A stretch of 64,000 nt of DNA from Natrononativus amylolyticus (GCF_024362525.1 NZ_CP101458.1:1612001-1676000); one strand, 5' to 3'; positions 51,962 through 60,326 are shown, counted from the first letter of the stretch. Numbers and translations: made by a program. The notes: a model not told the origin generated them from the sequence alone.

Positions 51962-53116
51962 ATGGAACGCGTCGCGATCATCGGTTCGTCGATGACCCAG
52001 TTCGGCCAGCGCGAGGGCTGGATCCGCGACCTGCTCGCGGAGGCCGGCACCGCCTGCCTCTCCGATGCGGGGGTCGAACCGGGCGACCTCAAGCACCTGT
52101 ACGTATCGAACATGGCCAGCGGCGAGTTCGAGGGCCAGGGCGGGATCATGAACGCCCTCGCCCACGACCTCGGGGCGCTCCCCGCCTACACCGAACGGAT
52201 CGACCAGACGAGTTCGAGCGGCGGCGCGGGCATCTACGCCGCCTGGCGGTCGATCGCGAGCGGCGCAAGCGAGCTGACGATGCTCGTCGGCGGCGAGAAG
52301 ATGACCCACCGCTCGACCGCGGAGGCGACCGACGTGATCGCCTCGATCACCCACCCCTGTGAGTACAAACACGGCGTCACCCTCCCCTCCTTCGCGGGGA
52401 TGACCGCGCGCCACTACTTAGAGCGCTTCGACGCGCCCCGCGAGAGCCTGGCGAAGGTGGCGGTGAAGAATCACGAAAACGGCGTCGACAACCCCCACGC
52501 CCAGTTCCGCAAGGAGGTCGACCTCGAGACGGTCCTCGAGAGTCCGATCGTCGCCGACCCGCTCAGGCTGTACGACTTCTGTCCGATCACCGACGGGAGC
52601 GCGGCACTCATGTTCTGCCCGGAATCTGTCGCACAGGAGTACACCGACGAGTACGCCGTTGTCGCGGGCGTGGCGGGCGCAACCGATACCCACGTCGTCC
52701 ACGAGCGCCCCGATCCGACGGTGATGGGCGGGGTCGTCGAGAGCGGCGAGGCGGCCTACGAAATGAGTGGCTACGGCCCCGGGGAGATCGACGTGGCCGA
52801 ACTCCACGACATGTTCACCATCCTCGAGTTCCTCCAGATGGAGGGGCTCGGCTTCGCCGAACAGGGCGAGGCCTGGAAGCGCGTCGAGGCCGGCGAGACG
52901 GACCGCGACGGCGAGTTGCCGATCAACACCTCCGGCGGGCTGAAGTCGAAAGGCCATCCGCTGGGCGCGAGCGGCGTCGCTCAGGGCGTCGAGATCTACG
53001 AACAGCTCGTCGGCGAGGCCGGCCCGCGGCAGGTCGACGCCGAGGTCGGCCTCTGCTGTAACGTCGGCGGCTTCGGAAACTGCGTCATCACGACGATCAT
53101 GGAGGCCGCAGCATGA
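51962..53116 (+). CDS. thiolase-family protein paired with DUF35, nucleophile position Ser
   Basis: A 384-residue thiolase-fold protein that in archaea supplies acetoacetyl-CoA to HMG-CoA synthase within a thiolase-DUF35-HMGCS complex. It has MTQFGQREGWIRDLL at the start, GGLKSKGHPLGASG with H332, and CCNVGGFGNC at the end (C365, C366, C374). At the place of the nucleophilic cysteine (CASGG in classical members) it reads TSSSGG (S84-S86), so the usual nucleophile is not seen. The DUF35 gene follows with a 4-bp overlap. HMG-CoA synthase is at 1,905-3,242. Either it is a serine variant or a related acyl-binding protein. Confidence 0.88.
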   Translation: MERVAIIGSSMTQFGQREGWIRDLLAEAGTACLSDAGVEPGDLKHLYVSNMASGEFEGQGGIMNALAHDLGALPAYTERIDQTSSSGGAGIYAAWRSIASGASELTMLVGGEKMTHRSTAEATDVIASITHPCEYKHGVTLPSFAGMTARHYLERFDAPRESLAKVAVKNHENGVDNPHAQFRKEVDLETVLESPIVADPLRLYDFCPITDGSAALMFCPESVAQEYTDEYAVVAGVAGATDTHVVHERPDPTVMGGVVESGEAAYEMSGYGPGEIDVAELHDMFTILEFLQMEGLGFAEQGEAWKRVEAGETDRDGELPINTSGGLKSKGHPLGASGVAQGVEIYEQLVGEAGPRQVDAEVGLCCNVGGFGNCVITTIMEAAA

Positions 53117-53481
53117 GCGACCGCGAGATGACCGCCTACCGGTACGGGGACGGCTCGATCGGCTACCCGGGCCATCCCCTCGGCCCGGACGGCCAGGAGC
53201 CCGTCGACACCGTCGACCTGAGCGAGTACACGGCGACGGTCGTCACCTGGACGACGAGCACGGCGACGCCGCCGGGGGTCAGGGAGCCGAACCACATCGC
53301 GATCGTGGAGTTCGACGTAGACGGCGAACCGGTGCGGGCGATCGGACAGCTCACGACCGACGAGATCGAATCCGGAGACGAGGTTCGCCCGATCTACGCC
53401 GAGGAGCTCAGAGAACCGGGCGCGGGGATCAAGATCGCCGAGAGCCAGGCGTGGGACGGGTTCCGCTTCGAGCCGGTCTGA
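53113..53481 (+). CDS. DUF35 OB-fold protein without zinc ribbon
   Basis: A 122-residue protein. Residues 35-122 form the OB-fold typical of DUF35 (TATVVTWTTSTATPPGVREP, then strands IAIVEFDVDGE and RAIGQLTTDE). The N-terminal rubredoxin-like zinc ribbon of DUF35 proteins is replaced by a glycine-rich stretch (DGSIGYPGHPLGPDG) without cysteines. DUF35 proteins bridge thiolase and HMG-CoA synthase in archaea and bind CoA intermediates. The ATG overlaps the thiolase stop by 4 bp, which argues for a complex with it. Confidence 0.88.
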   Translation: MSDREMTAYRYGDGSIGYPGHPLGPDGQEPVDTVDLSEYTATVVTWTTSTATPPGVREPNHIAIVEFDVDGEPVRAIGQLTTDEIESGDEVRPIYAEELREPGAGIKIAESQAWDGFRFEPV

Positions 53482-53512
53482 CACCGGGACCCCCAGACGG
53501 CGGCCGGGGGCG

Positions 53513-54196
53513 CTATCGTTCGGCGTCGCCGCTCGAGTCGTCGCCGTCTTCGGATCCGTCACTCGAGTCGTCCGAATCGTCGTTTTCGGCCCCGTCGTCC
53601 GGTTCGTCGGTTCCGTACTGATCCTTCAGCGTCTCGAGTTCGGCGTCGACGTCGACGCTCGTTTCCGGTTCGTCGTCGGGTTCTTCGAGTTCGATCGTCC
53701 TGGCCGATTCCTCCTCGCTCGCGCTCGAGTCGGCGAGTCGCTCGTCGACGTCGTCCCGGAGCCGACGCGCGTCCTCGAGGAGTTCGCGCGCGCGATCGTT
53801 TTCGGGTAGCGCCCCGTCCGAGACCGCCCGCTGGAGCGCACTCAGGGCGCCGTCGAGCTGCGTCAGCGTCGTCTGCCGGAGTTCTTCTGCGCGTGCGCGC
53901 GTGGCCTCCGAGGCGTCGTCCGCACGCTCGCGAGCGTCGTCGGCCGTGCGCGCCAGCCGGAGGCTACGCTGGAACGCCTCGAGGGCCCGGACGTTCGCCT
54001 CGAGGATCGCGATGAGCGTCGGGATCGCGACGTCGTCGGCGAACCGGAGCAGTTCCCGCGGCGTCGGCGGCCGCAGCGGGAGTCGGGGGCGGCGCTCTCG
54101 CCGGCTGGCCCGCGCTTCGAGCTCCCCCCGGAGGGCCTCGAGCGTTCGGGAGAGTTCCCGGACGGCGTCGGCGAGGTCGTCGTCTGAACGGCTCAT
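53513..54196 (-). CDS. coiled-coil acidic haloarchaeal protein (DUF7547-like)
   Basis: A 227-residue protein starting MSRSDDDLADAVRELSRTLEALR, with an Arg-rich segment (PRLPLRPPTPRELLRFADD) at about 40-60, a central helical region (60-150) and a very acidic Ser/Asp tail. The amphipathic helices after the PTPRELLRFAD motif suggest membrane-proximal association, but no true membrane span is evident. Similar proteins occur in many haloarchaea. Function unknown. Convergent with the DUF35 gene. Confidence 0.75.
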   Translation of the reverse strand: MSRSDDDLADAVRELSRTLEALRGELEARASRRERRPRLPLRPPTPRELLRFADDVAIPTLIAILEANVRALEAFQRSLRLARTADDARERADDASEATRARAEELRQTTLTQLDGALSALQRAVSDGALPENDRARELLEDARRLRDDVDERLADSSASEEESARTIELEEPDDEPETSVDVDAELETLKDQYGTDEPDDGAENDDSDDSSDGSEDGDDSSGDAER

Positions 54197-54310
54197 ACGT
54201 ACTGTATCACCTCCTACATGAAAAACCGGCCGATTCTCGAGGTGCGACCGTCCGTTCGGCGCCCGACCGGGACCCAAGCGTTTTTGCCCTCGTCGCGCCC
54301 CTGAACGAAC

Positions 54311-55072
54311 GTGCGAATCGAGAACAGTTTCATCCCCGTCCGGGGTGTCGGCGAAGCGACCGAGCGGCGGCTCTGGGCGAACGGGATCACCCACTGGGAC
54401 GAGTTCGACGGCAGCGTCGTCGGCTCGACGCTGGCCGACCGGATCGAGACGTTCATCGACGAGGGGTGGCGCCACCTCGAGCGCGGAAACCTCGGCTACT
54501 TCGCCGCGGAGTTGCCCGCCTCGAGCCGGTGGCGGCTGTACGAGAACGCCCGCGAGGAGGCTTGCTTTCTGGACATCGAGACGACGGGCCTCGACGCGAG
54601 CTGTAACGACGTGACGACCGTCAGCGTCCACCGCGGCGGCGAGACGAAGACGTTCGTCAACGGCCGCGACCTCACCGGCGAGCGACTCCAGACCGAGTTG
54701 GACGCGGCGTCGCTGCTGGTGACGTTCAACGGCCGGCGCTTCGACGTGCCGTTTCTCGAGACCTGCTACGACGTCGACGCGACGATTCCCCACGTCGACC
54801 TCATGTACGCCTGTCGGAAGCTGGGGTTAAGTGGCGGGCTCAAGCGGATCGAACGCGACCTCGGAATCGGCCGCGACATGCCCGACATCACCGGCCGCGA
54901 CGCGGTCCGTCTCTGGCACGAGTACGAACGGGGCGACGAGGCCGCACTCGAGACGCTCGTCGAGTACAACCGGGCCGACACGGCGAACCTCGAACCGCTG
55001 ATGGAGACCGTTACCAGACGACTCCACGACGACGTCTTCGAGGCCGCCCGTGCGGGACGACTCGACGGGTAG
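54311..55072 (+). CDS. RNase H-like 3'-5' exonuclease domain protein
   Basis: A 253-residue protein reading from GTG 54,311. The N-terminal part (1-75) has a helix-hairpin-helix-like stretch (IPVRGVGEATERRLW). The remainder is a DnaQ/YprB-like exonuclease: FLDIETTGLDA (first acidic pair), LVTFNGRRFDVPFL (ExoII, Asp), HVDLMY, and EYNRADTANL with the final Asp. These residues are those of DEDD exonucleases. Likely roles are in DNA or RNA processing; partners unknown. It has a 114-bp upstream spacer and follows no operon. Confidence 0.88.
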   Translation: MRIENSFIPVRGVGEATERRLWANGITHWDEFDGSVVGSTLADRIETFIDEGWRHLERGNLGYFAAELPASSRWRLYENAREEACFLDIETTGLDASCNDVTTVSVHRGGETKTFVNGRDLTGERLQTELDAASLLVTFNGRRFDVPFLETCYDVDATIPHVDLMYACRKLGLSGGLKRIERDLGIGRDMPDITGRDAVRLWHEYERGDEAALETLVEYNRADTANLEPLMETVTRRLHDDVFEAARAGRLDG

Positions 55073-55221
55073 GGTGGGACAACACTCCTCCGACGCGAGT
55101 GTAACCGGTCCGTTACAATGTGTCCGTCCGGCGGTCCTTCCGAACGGACAGCGCCGTCCGGACAGCCGCCGGTGGCCGACCACCGGTAACTAAGCCCGTG
55201 CACTCCGACTCGATCACCGAC

Positions 55222-55635
55222 ATGAGTGAGTTCACCTACGAAGCCGATATCGACGTCCGCCTCCGCGACGTCGATTTCATGGGACACGTCAACAACGCGG
55301 TCTACGCGACCTACCTCGAGCAGGCTCGAGAGCAGTACTTCAGGGAGGTGCTCGGGGAATCACTGGTCGACACCGACACCGTCCTGGCGAACCTCACGAT
55401 CGACTACGTCAGGCCGATCCAGGCCGACCAAACCGTGACCGTCGCGCTGACCGTCCCCGAACTCGGCAACTCGAGTCTCCCGATCGAGTACGAGGTTCGA
55501 GCCGACGGCGAGCGGGTCGCGACCGCCCGAACCGTCCAGGTGATCGTCGACCGCGAGTCGGGCGAGTCGCGGCCGTTATCGGAGTCCTGGCGCGAGCGGA
55601 TCGCCACACACCGGAACGAGGCCCGCAGAAGCTGA
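55222..55635 (+). CDS. acyl-CoA thioesterase (4HBT hot-dog family)
   Basis: A 137-residue single hot-dog protein. The active-site motif is RDVDFMGHVNNAVYATYLEQAR, in which the aspartate and the HVNN turn match the 4-hydroxybenzoyl-CoA and YbgC thioesterase family. It likely hydrolyses acyl-CoA in the cytoplasm. ATG at 55,222 follows a 150-bp spacer. Its stop directly abuts that of the HalOD1 gene on the other strand, without spacer. Confidence 0.9.
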   Translation: MSEFTYEADIDVRLRDVDFMGHVNNAVYATYLEQAREQYFREVLGESLVDTDTVLANLTIDYVRPIQADQTVTVALTVPELGNSSLPIEYEVRADGERVATARTVQVIVDRESGESRPLSESWRERIATHRNEARRS

Positions 55636-55917
55636 TTACTCGGTTTCGATGACGGTGACGTCGCCGTCGCTCGTCACGACCATGTCGTAGCCACAGAAGG
55701 TGAACTCGACGCGACCCGGGTTGCGCGGGGTGCCGTCCTCGCGGGGGGCGAACAGCGCCTCGAGCGCCTCGGGATTGAGGACGTCGTACAATGCTTCGTA
55801 CTCGGGTGGTTCGATCTCCGTCGCGTCTACACCCTCTCGTTCGGCGACAGCGTCGACGATTTCGTAGCTGAGCGACTGGTGTCGTTTCGCATCCGAACGG
55901 TCCACTGAGAGTAGCAT
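55636..55917 (-). CDS. HalOD1 output-domain protein
   Basis: A 93-residue protein with the HalOD1 pattern: SYEIVDAVAEREGVDATEIEPP, then YDVLNPEALEALF and the strand pair VEFTFCGYDMVVTSDGDVTV (in parts). The domain is confined to haloarchaea, where it is often fused to signalling modules, and stands alone here. It is assumed to be an output module in signal transduction, without known mechanism. Its promoter with TATA at 55,943-55,950 is clear. Confidence 0.88.
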   Translation of the reverse strand: MLLSVDRSDAKRHQSLSYEIVDAVAEREGVDATEIEPPEYEALYDVLNPEALEALFAPREDGTPRNPGRVEFTFCGYDMVVTSDGDVTVIETE

Positions 55918-55942
55918 TAGAGCACACTCTTTCCACGGGTGG

Positions 55943-55950
55943 TTATAAAT
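55943..55950 (-). promoter_or_regulatory. TATA box of the HalOD1 gene
   Basis: ATTTATAA on the minus strand is centred about 30 bp before the ATG at 55,917. It is the cleanest TATA box in the window. The remaining AT-rich spacer to tRNA-Thr (up to 56,206) holds no other supported feature. Confidence 0.7.
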
Positions 55951-56206
55951 CCTGTGACCTCCACGCACGCACGGGGACGAAATCCGGTAGATGCCTCACA
56001 TATATGTTCACTACTGTATAAATTGGGCAGTGAGAACAATCTAACATTACGAGAACCAGGATACGTTAAACGTTTCAAGCACGTCGAGCACGGTTCGCAA
56101 TCCAATATTGTCGACCGGCGTAGAACGTGATTATACGCAACGGTTCTGGGACGAGGTCGTCGTCCCCACCATCGCTCGGCAGAGATCGAACTCGAGCGAT
56201 CGAGAA

Positions 56207-56280
56207 AGCCAGGGCGGGGATTTGAACCCCGGGAGTCTCGATTACAAGTCGAGTGCATGAACCACCCATGCTCCCCTGGC
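56207..56280 (-). tRNA. tRNA-Thr (anticodon TGT)
   Basis: On the minus strand the cloverleaf reads acceptor GCCAGGG/CCCTGGC, D arm GCAT...ATGC, anticodon stem CTCGA/TCGAG with loop CTTGTAA (anticodon TGT), T arm CGGGG-TTCAAAT-CCCCG and discriminator T (56,207), as usual for archaeal tRNA-Thr. No CCA is encoded. No copy of its 3' end was seen nearby. Confidence 0.95.
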
Positions 56281-56292
56281 GCTGGCTGCTGG

Positions 56293-56811
56293 TTAGCCGT
56301 CCTCCCTTGAATGTGTATCGTTTTTCGCCGGCTGCTCGAGCGACCGCTCCATCGAAATGCGGTACGGCTCGTAGCCCGCCCGCCGATAGAACCGCCGCGC
56401 GGCCTCGTTGGTTGCCATCGCCTCGAGGGCTACGACGTCGGCGCCCCGCTCTGCGAGCGCGTCCTCGACCGCCGACAGCAGCGCGGACCCGATTCCACGG
56501 TCGCGGTAGGGCGGCTTCACGTAGAGGTTCGAGAGCACCCCGCGCGTCGCGTCCAGCGCGAGCGCGCCGTGCTCGAATGAGAACGAGGCGAACCCCACGA
56601 CGTCGCCGTCGAGACGCGCCACGAGCAGGCCGTCGGCGAACCGGTGGCCGAGCAGCGCGTCGCGCATCGTCGCGCGGTTCGCCTCCGGGAGGACGTGGGA
56701 GCCGTAGGCCCGCTGGTCGACCGCGAGTCGGACCCAGCAGTCGACGACGGCGTCGATGTCCGCCTCGGTGGCGGGCTCAATCGTGGGCGCGGGGTTCGAG
56801 GGTGGGACCAT
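56293..56811 (-). CDS. GNAT family N-acetyltransferase
   Basis: A 172-residue GNAT protein. Motif A is LYVKPPYRDRGIGSALLSAVE (in parts), with the acetyl-CoA binding RDRGIG, followed by the C-terminal ARRFYRRAGYEP motif B. Acetylates an amine on an unknown protein or small molecule. The ATG at 56,811 overlaps the end of pgk by 35 bp, and no later start preserves the first strand (PTIEPATEADIDAV), so both genes are probably co-transcribed. Confidence 0.9.
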   Translation of the reverse strand: MVPPSNPAPTIEPATEADIDAVVDCWVRLAVDQRAYGSHVLPEANRATMRDALLGHRFADGLLVARLDGDVVGFASFSFEHGALALDATRGVLSNLYVKPPYRDRGIGSALLSAVEDALAERGADVVALEAMATNEAARRFYRRAGYEPYRISMERSLEQPAKNDTHSREDG

Positions 56812-58000
56812 TCTCGAGTGCAGTTACGGCGGGGAGCGGTTCGGCGGTGAGCATCCGGAGCGCCGCTCCGCCGCCGGTGCTCACGTGTGAGAATCCCTCG
56901 ACGCCGAGTCGGCGGAGCGCGGAGGCGGTGTCGCCGCCGCCGACGATGCTCGTCTCGACGTCGGTCGCCGCGCCGTACAGCTCCCGCGTTCCGCGTTCGA
57001 ACAGGTCGTCCTCGTAGACGCCGGCGGGACCGTTGAGGATGACCGTCTCGGCGTCGTCGAGGAGTCGCCGGTAGTACGCGAGCGTCGACGTGCCGATGTC
57101 CATTGCGGCCTCGCCCTCCCGCGGCGGGAGCGCGTTGACGCCGATCTCGTGGCGCTCGCCGTCGCGTTCGACGGCGACGTCGTGGGGGAGGGCGATCCGT
57201 TCGCCGTGGGCGTCGAGCAGGTCGGCTGCGCGGTCGATCTCGTCCCAGTAGCCCTCCTCGTAGACGAAGTCCGAACTCGCGTCACCGAGGTCGACGCCGT
57301 CGGCGATCAGGAAGACGTTGCCGACGACCCCAGCAGTGAGGACGTGATCTGCGAGCCCCTTCTCGAGGACGCTCCAGGCGACGTCGATCGAGTCGGGGAC
57401 TTTCGCCCCGCCGAGGACGTACACCCGGGGTTCGGGAGTCCCCTCGATCGCGCCCAGGATCTCGAGTTCCGCTTCCATCACGCGGCCGGCGTAGCCGGGG
57501 AGCGCGGCCGGGAAGCCGACCAGCGACGGCTGGGAGCGGTGGGCGGTCGCGAACGCGTCGTTGACGTAGGCGTCGAGAACGGGCGCGAGCCCGGTGACCA
57601 GGTGGGTCCGCGCGGCCCGCTCCGGTTCGAACTCCATGTACTCCTCGCTGTAGAAGCGGGTGTTCTCGAGAACGACGCACTCGCCGTCCTCGAGGGCGGC
57701 CACGGCCTCGCGAGCGGCCTCGCCGAACGTCGCGTCGACGTAGCCGACGGGGCGCTCGAGCAGCGTCGCCAGCCGGTCGGCGTGGCGCTCGAGCGTGACG
57801 AAATCGTCGCCACCGGGGCGGCCCTGGTGGGCGAGAACGGCGACGCGGCCGCCGCGCTCGAGGAGTTCGGAGAGTGTCTCCACGTGGGCGCGGAGGCGGG
57901 CGTCGTCGGCGAGCGAGCCGCCGTCTATCGGGCTGTTGATGTCAACCCGAACGCCGACGGTCGTCCCTTCGACGTCGAGATCGTCGAGGGTGTCGATCAT
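56777..58000 (-). CDS. pgk: phosphoglycerate kinase
   Basis: Transfers phosphate from 1,3-bisphosphoglycerate to ADP, or the reverse in gluconeogenesis. The 407-residue protein has GVRVDINSPIDGG and AHQGRPGGDDF in the N-domain, LGGAKVPDSIDV in the hinge region, and the C-domain IVGGGDTASAL and STGGGAALRML nucleotide motifs. Haloarchaeal PGKs are divergent, but all motifs are present. ATG at 58,000 is preferred over an in-frame codon 15 bp upstream. Its expression fits the TbsP-controlled carbon metabolism (general inference). Confidence 0.94.
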   Translation of the reverse strand: MIDTLDDLDVEGTTVGVRVDINSPIDGGSLADDARLRAHVETLSELLERGGRVAVLAHQGRPGGDDFVTLERHADRLATLLERPVGYVDATFGEAAREAVAALEDGECVVLENTRFYSEEYMEFEPERAARTHLVTGLAPVLDAYVNDAFATAHRSQPSLVGFPAALPGYAGRVMEAELEILGAIEGTPEPRVYVLGGAKVPDSIDVAWSVLEKGLADHVLTAGVVGNVFLIADGVDLGDASSDFVYEEGYWDEIDRAADLLDAHGERIALPHDVAVERDGERHEIGVNALPPREGEAAMDIGTSTLAYYRRLLDDAETVILNGPAGVYEDDLFERGTRELYGAATDVETSIVGGGDTASALRRLGVEGFSHVSTGGGAALRMLTAEPLPAVTALENGPTLEPRAHD

Positions 58001-58104
58001 TACCGACCACTGCATCGGCCCTCCCGAAAGGTCTTTCCATCGATCTATCGAATCCAGTCATTCGGTGTCATACTGCGTGCTGACGGCAGAATCGCACCGG
58101 GAGA

Positions 58105-58686
58105 TCAGACGCCCCGGCAGTCGGCACAGACGAGTTGACCGTTCGAGTCCCACAGCGAGTCGGCGAGCGAGCCACACAGCTCGCAGACCCCCTGCGTCGA
58201 GTACTCGTCGCCGCCGTTCGTGACGAGCTCGCCGCTCCGGTCGCCTTCCACACCGAGTGCGGTCAGCGGGGCCTCCGCGGGCCGGTTCGAAGACGTCACC
58301 GCCTGAAACGACCCCGCTGCGGCGATGACGTCCCGCTGGGTGAGGACACCGAGGGTGTCGTCTCCGTCCGTTACAACCAGATTGCGGATGGCTTCCTTCG
58401 TCATCAGGTCCGCCGCGTCGGTGACCGACCGGTTCGCCTCGATCGTGAGCACCGGCGCGGACATCACCGCTCCGACCGTCGTCTCCGCGGGTGACCGCTC
58501 GGCTGCAACCACGCCCAGTACGTCCCACTCGGTCATGATGCCGACCGGCTCAGACCCGCGTACCACCAGCACACAGCCGACTCGCTCGTCACGCATCAGC
58601 TGGACGGCCCCGAGGACCGTATCAGACTCGCTGACGCCGACGTATTCGGTCGTCAGTACATCCGTGACCGACAGTTCCGCTTCCAT
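58105..58686 (-). CDS. CBS-domain pair protein with C-terminal zinc ribbon
   Basis: A 193-residue protein with two CBS domains (about 8-58 and 70-125), each with the DxxxxAxxxM pattern (DTVLGAVQLMRDERVGCVLV; SVTDAADLMTKEAIRNLVV, both in parts) and a G-V/I-M/L-T-x-R/W-D end, then a C-terminal zinc ribbon with CELC and CADC. CBS pairs bind adenine nucleotides and regulate partners. The ribbon suggests a DNA or protein contact. Function unknown; typical of archaeal stand-alone CBS proteins. Confidence 0.88.
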   Translation of the reverse strand: MEAELSVTDVLTTEYVGVSESDTVLGAVQLMRDERVGCVLVVRGSEPVGIMTEWDVLGVVAAERSPAETTVGAVMSAPVLTIEANRSVTDAADLMTKEAIRNLVVTDGDDTLGVLTQRDVIAAAGSFQAVTSSNRPAEAPLTALGVEGDRSGELVTNGGDEYSTQGVCELCGSLADSLWDSNGQLVCADCRGV

Positions 58687-58780
58687 ATGCGACTAGTTCC
58701 CACAGACGCTCTAAAAACTACCCCCGTCACACTTATTCGATCCCCCGTCGAAGTTTCGGGGTCGGTTTCTCCGCTCTCGC

Positions 58781-59542
58781 TCACCACTCGAGTTCGACGC
58801 GCGTCTCCTTCGCGCGGCCGACCTCGAGGGCGTGTTTCGCGTCCATGCCGGCGGCCTGTGCGTTTCTGGCACGGCCGACGCCGACCCGCAGCGAGACGTC
58901 GGCGTCGCTCTCGACGTGTTCGATCGCGTCCTCGTAGTCGCGCCTTTCGAGGGCCGGACAGGTCGCGATGATGTTGTCGCCGCCGACGAAGAACGAGAGG
59001 CTGTCGTGGGCCGTCCGCATGTAGCGCATGAGCGCGGCGTACCCCTGCTCGATCTCGATGAAACTGTCGTAGGCGTTGAGCTGATCCGTGTAGTTGCCGG
59101 TCGCGTCGATCACGTCGAAGTGGGCGATCTGGACGTCGTCGTCGGTTCGGTCGTCCTCGCGGATGATACGGCCGTCGAGGATCTCCGTGCGGCCCTTGTC
59201 CTGGGCGCTGCCGGCCGCCTGGACGTGTTCGGTGGCGTCGGCGAGCGCTCGAGCGGGGCTGGGGTCGGCCGCCACGCCGAGGCTGAGCGTCACGGGATAC
59301 CGATTGGCGATCGACTCCTGTAAGAGCGCGTGGTCGTCGACGCCCAGGCCGTTCGTCACGGCGATCATGTTGTCGAAGCGGGTGAAGAAGACGTAGCCGT
59401 CGCGGTTGCCGATGAACTGAGAGAGGTCGGCGTACAGCCGCGACTGGAGCGTCTGGAGGTCGGCTTCGCGGCGAGGCTCCGGCGTTACGGTCCACGGGCC
59501 GTAGTTGTCGATTTGAACGAGCGTAACCTGCGTGTTCGTCAC
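58781..59542 (-). CDS. gch3: GTP cyclohydrolase III (archaeal type)
   Basis: Makes 2-amino-5-formylamino-6-ribosylaminopyrimidinone phosphate from GTP, the first step toward riboflavin and F420 in archaea. The 253-residue protein starts at GTG 59,542 with TNTQVTLVQIDNYGPWTVTPEPRRE (in parts) and has the two adenylyl-cyclase-like halves with FTRFDNMIAV and FFVGGDNIIA, each with an Asp for metal. These are the signature motifs of archaeal GTP cyclohydrolase III. GTG is used since no ATG fits. Confidence 0.93.
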   Translation of the reverse strand: MTNTQVTLVQIDNYGPWTVTPEPRREADLQTLQSRLYADLSQFIGNRDGYVFFTRFDNMIAVTNGLGVDDHALLQESIANRYPVTLSLGVAADPSPARALADATEHVQAAGSAQDKGRTEILDGRIIREDDRTDDDVQIAHFDVIDATGNYTDQLNAYDSFIEIEQGYAALMRYMRTAHDSLSFFVGGDNIIATCPALERRDYEDAIEHVESDADVSLRVGVGRARNAQAAGMDAKHALEVGRAKETRVELEW

Positions 59543-59615
59543 TGTACCCGAAGGTTTCGAACGCCCTCGTATAAGTGGTACGCAATCCAGATTCGAGATG
59601 CTGACCGCAGCCGAG

Positions 59616-59936
59616 TCAGGCCGACTTCTGCTCGGGGTTCGCACCGACCGGATGGTAGTCCCAGAATCCGCCCTCGCGCATCGCGCGGCCGACGGCCTTG
59701 TGCATATCGACGATGGTCTCGAACTCGGCCTCCTCGACGTAGTCGAAGATCTCGCGCATCGGGACGACCTTCTGGTGGTTGATCCGGATCGGGTCGTCGC
59801 CGTGGGCCGCGACGAACTCCTCGCGGGAGAGCGGGAAGTCCTCGTCCTCGTCGACCTTCTTCGCGATAACCGCCATGTCGAACTTCCGCATCCCTTCGCT
59901 CCCCTCGTCGCCGTCGGGGTCGTGTGGCCAGTCCAT
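59616..59936 (-). CDS. DUF5785 family haloarchaeal protein
   Basis: A 106-residue protein starting MDWPHDPDGDEGSEGMRKFDMAV, with KKVDEDEDFPLSREEFVA and the short helix EAEFETIVDMHKAVG. It has no signal or membrane region. The family is known only from haloarchaea with unknown function. Its promoter lies in the 284-bp spacer to tRNA-Ser (59,937-60,220), which also holds the partial tRNA-Ser copy. Confidence 0.8.
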   Translation of the reverse strand: MDWPHDPDGDEGSEGMRKFDMAVIAKKVDEDEDFPLSREEFVAAHGDDPIRINHQKVVPMREIFDYVEEAEFETIVDMHKAVGRAMREGGFWDYHPVGANPEQKSA

Positions 59937-60075
59937 ACGGGGTGGTGTGCGTGGGGGCCGCAAAAGGGTTACTCTCCGTCCTCGAGGGGTGATGTCCGTG
60001 TCCCTGTGGGAGATGGCGGTCTTTCGTATCCGCGCGGGCGAGGTGGTTTCTTTTCGTGTCCGTGCAGGCGAAAGT

Positions 60076-60096
60076 CGGTGAGGATGGGATTTGAAC
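60076..60096 (-). repeat. isolated copy of the tRNA-Ser 3' end (possible old att site)
   Basis: These 21 bp are identical to 60,221-60,241, the discriminator, acceptor 3' strand and part of the T arm of tRNA-Ser. The rest of a tRNA is missing: the T-stem partner reads ACGTA instead of ATGGG. The copies are 145 bp apart. A further inverted partial copy (TTCAAATCCCACCG) is at 60,148-60,161. This looks like the remnant of an integration at tRNA-Ser whose internal part has been lost. Confidence 0.6.
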
Positions 60097-60220
60097 TACG
60101 TGAAGACGGTCGCACTCACTTCGTTCGTGCGCTGCAACTTCCCTACTTCAAATCCCACCGTTCTCGTGGTCTCGCTCACGATGCTCCTCGCTTCGCTCGT
60201 CGCGTGAGTTCGCGAGAAAA

Positions 60221-60303
60221 CGGTGAGGATGGGATTTGAACCCATGAGGCTGAAAGCCACCTGCTTTCAAGGCAGGCGCGTTGGGCCGCTCTGCCACCTC
60301 ACC
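60221..60303 (-). tRNA. tRNA-Ser (anticodon TGA)
   Basis: On the minus strand: acceptor GGTGAGG/CCTCACC, anticodon stem CCTGC/GCAGG with loop CTTGAAA (anticodon TGA), a long variable arm (GGCTTTCAGCC) as expected for serine, T arm ATGGG-TTCAAAT-CCCAT and discriminator G (60,221). No CCA is encoded. The 3' end is repeated at 60,076-60,096. Confidence 0.95.
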
Positions 60304-60326
60304 TCGAGTCATCGTTCTCGAGCCGG

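Noticed and set aside
60076-60161. Second tRNA gene next to tRNA-Ser
   Set aside because: Only the 3' end matches tRNA-Ser; the T stem does not pair and no anticodon arm can be formed, so it is a fragment.
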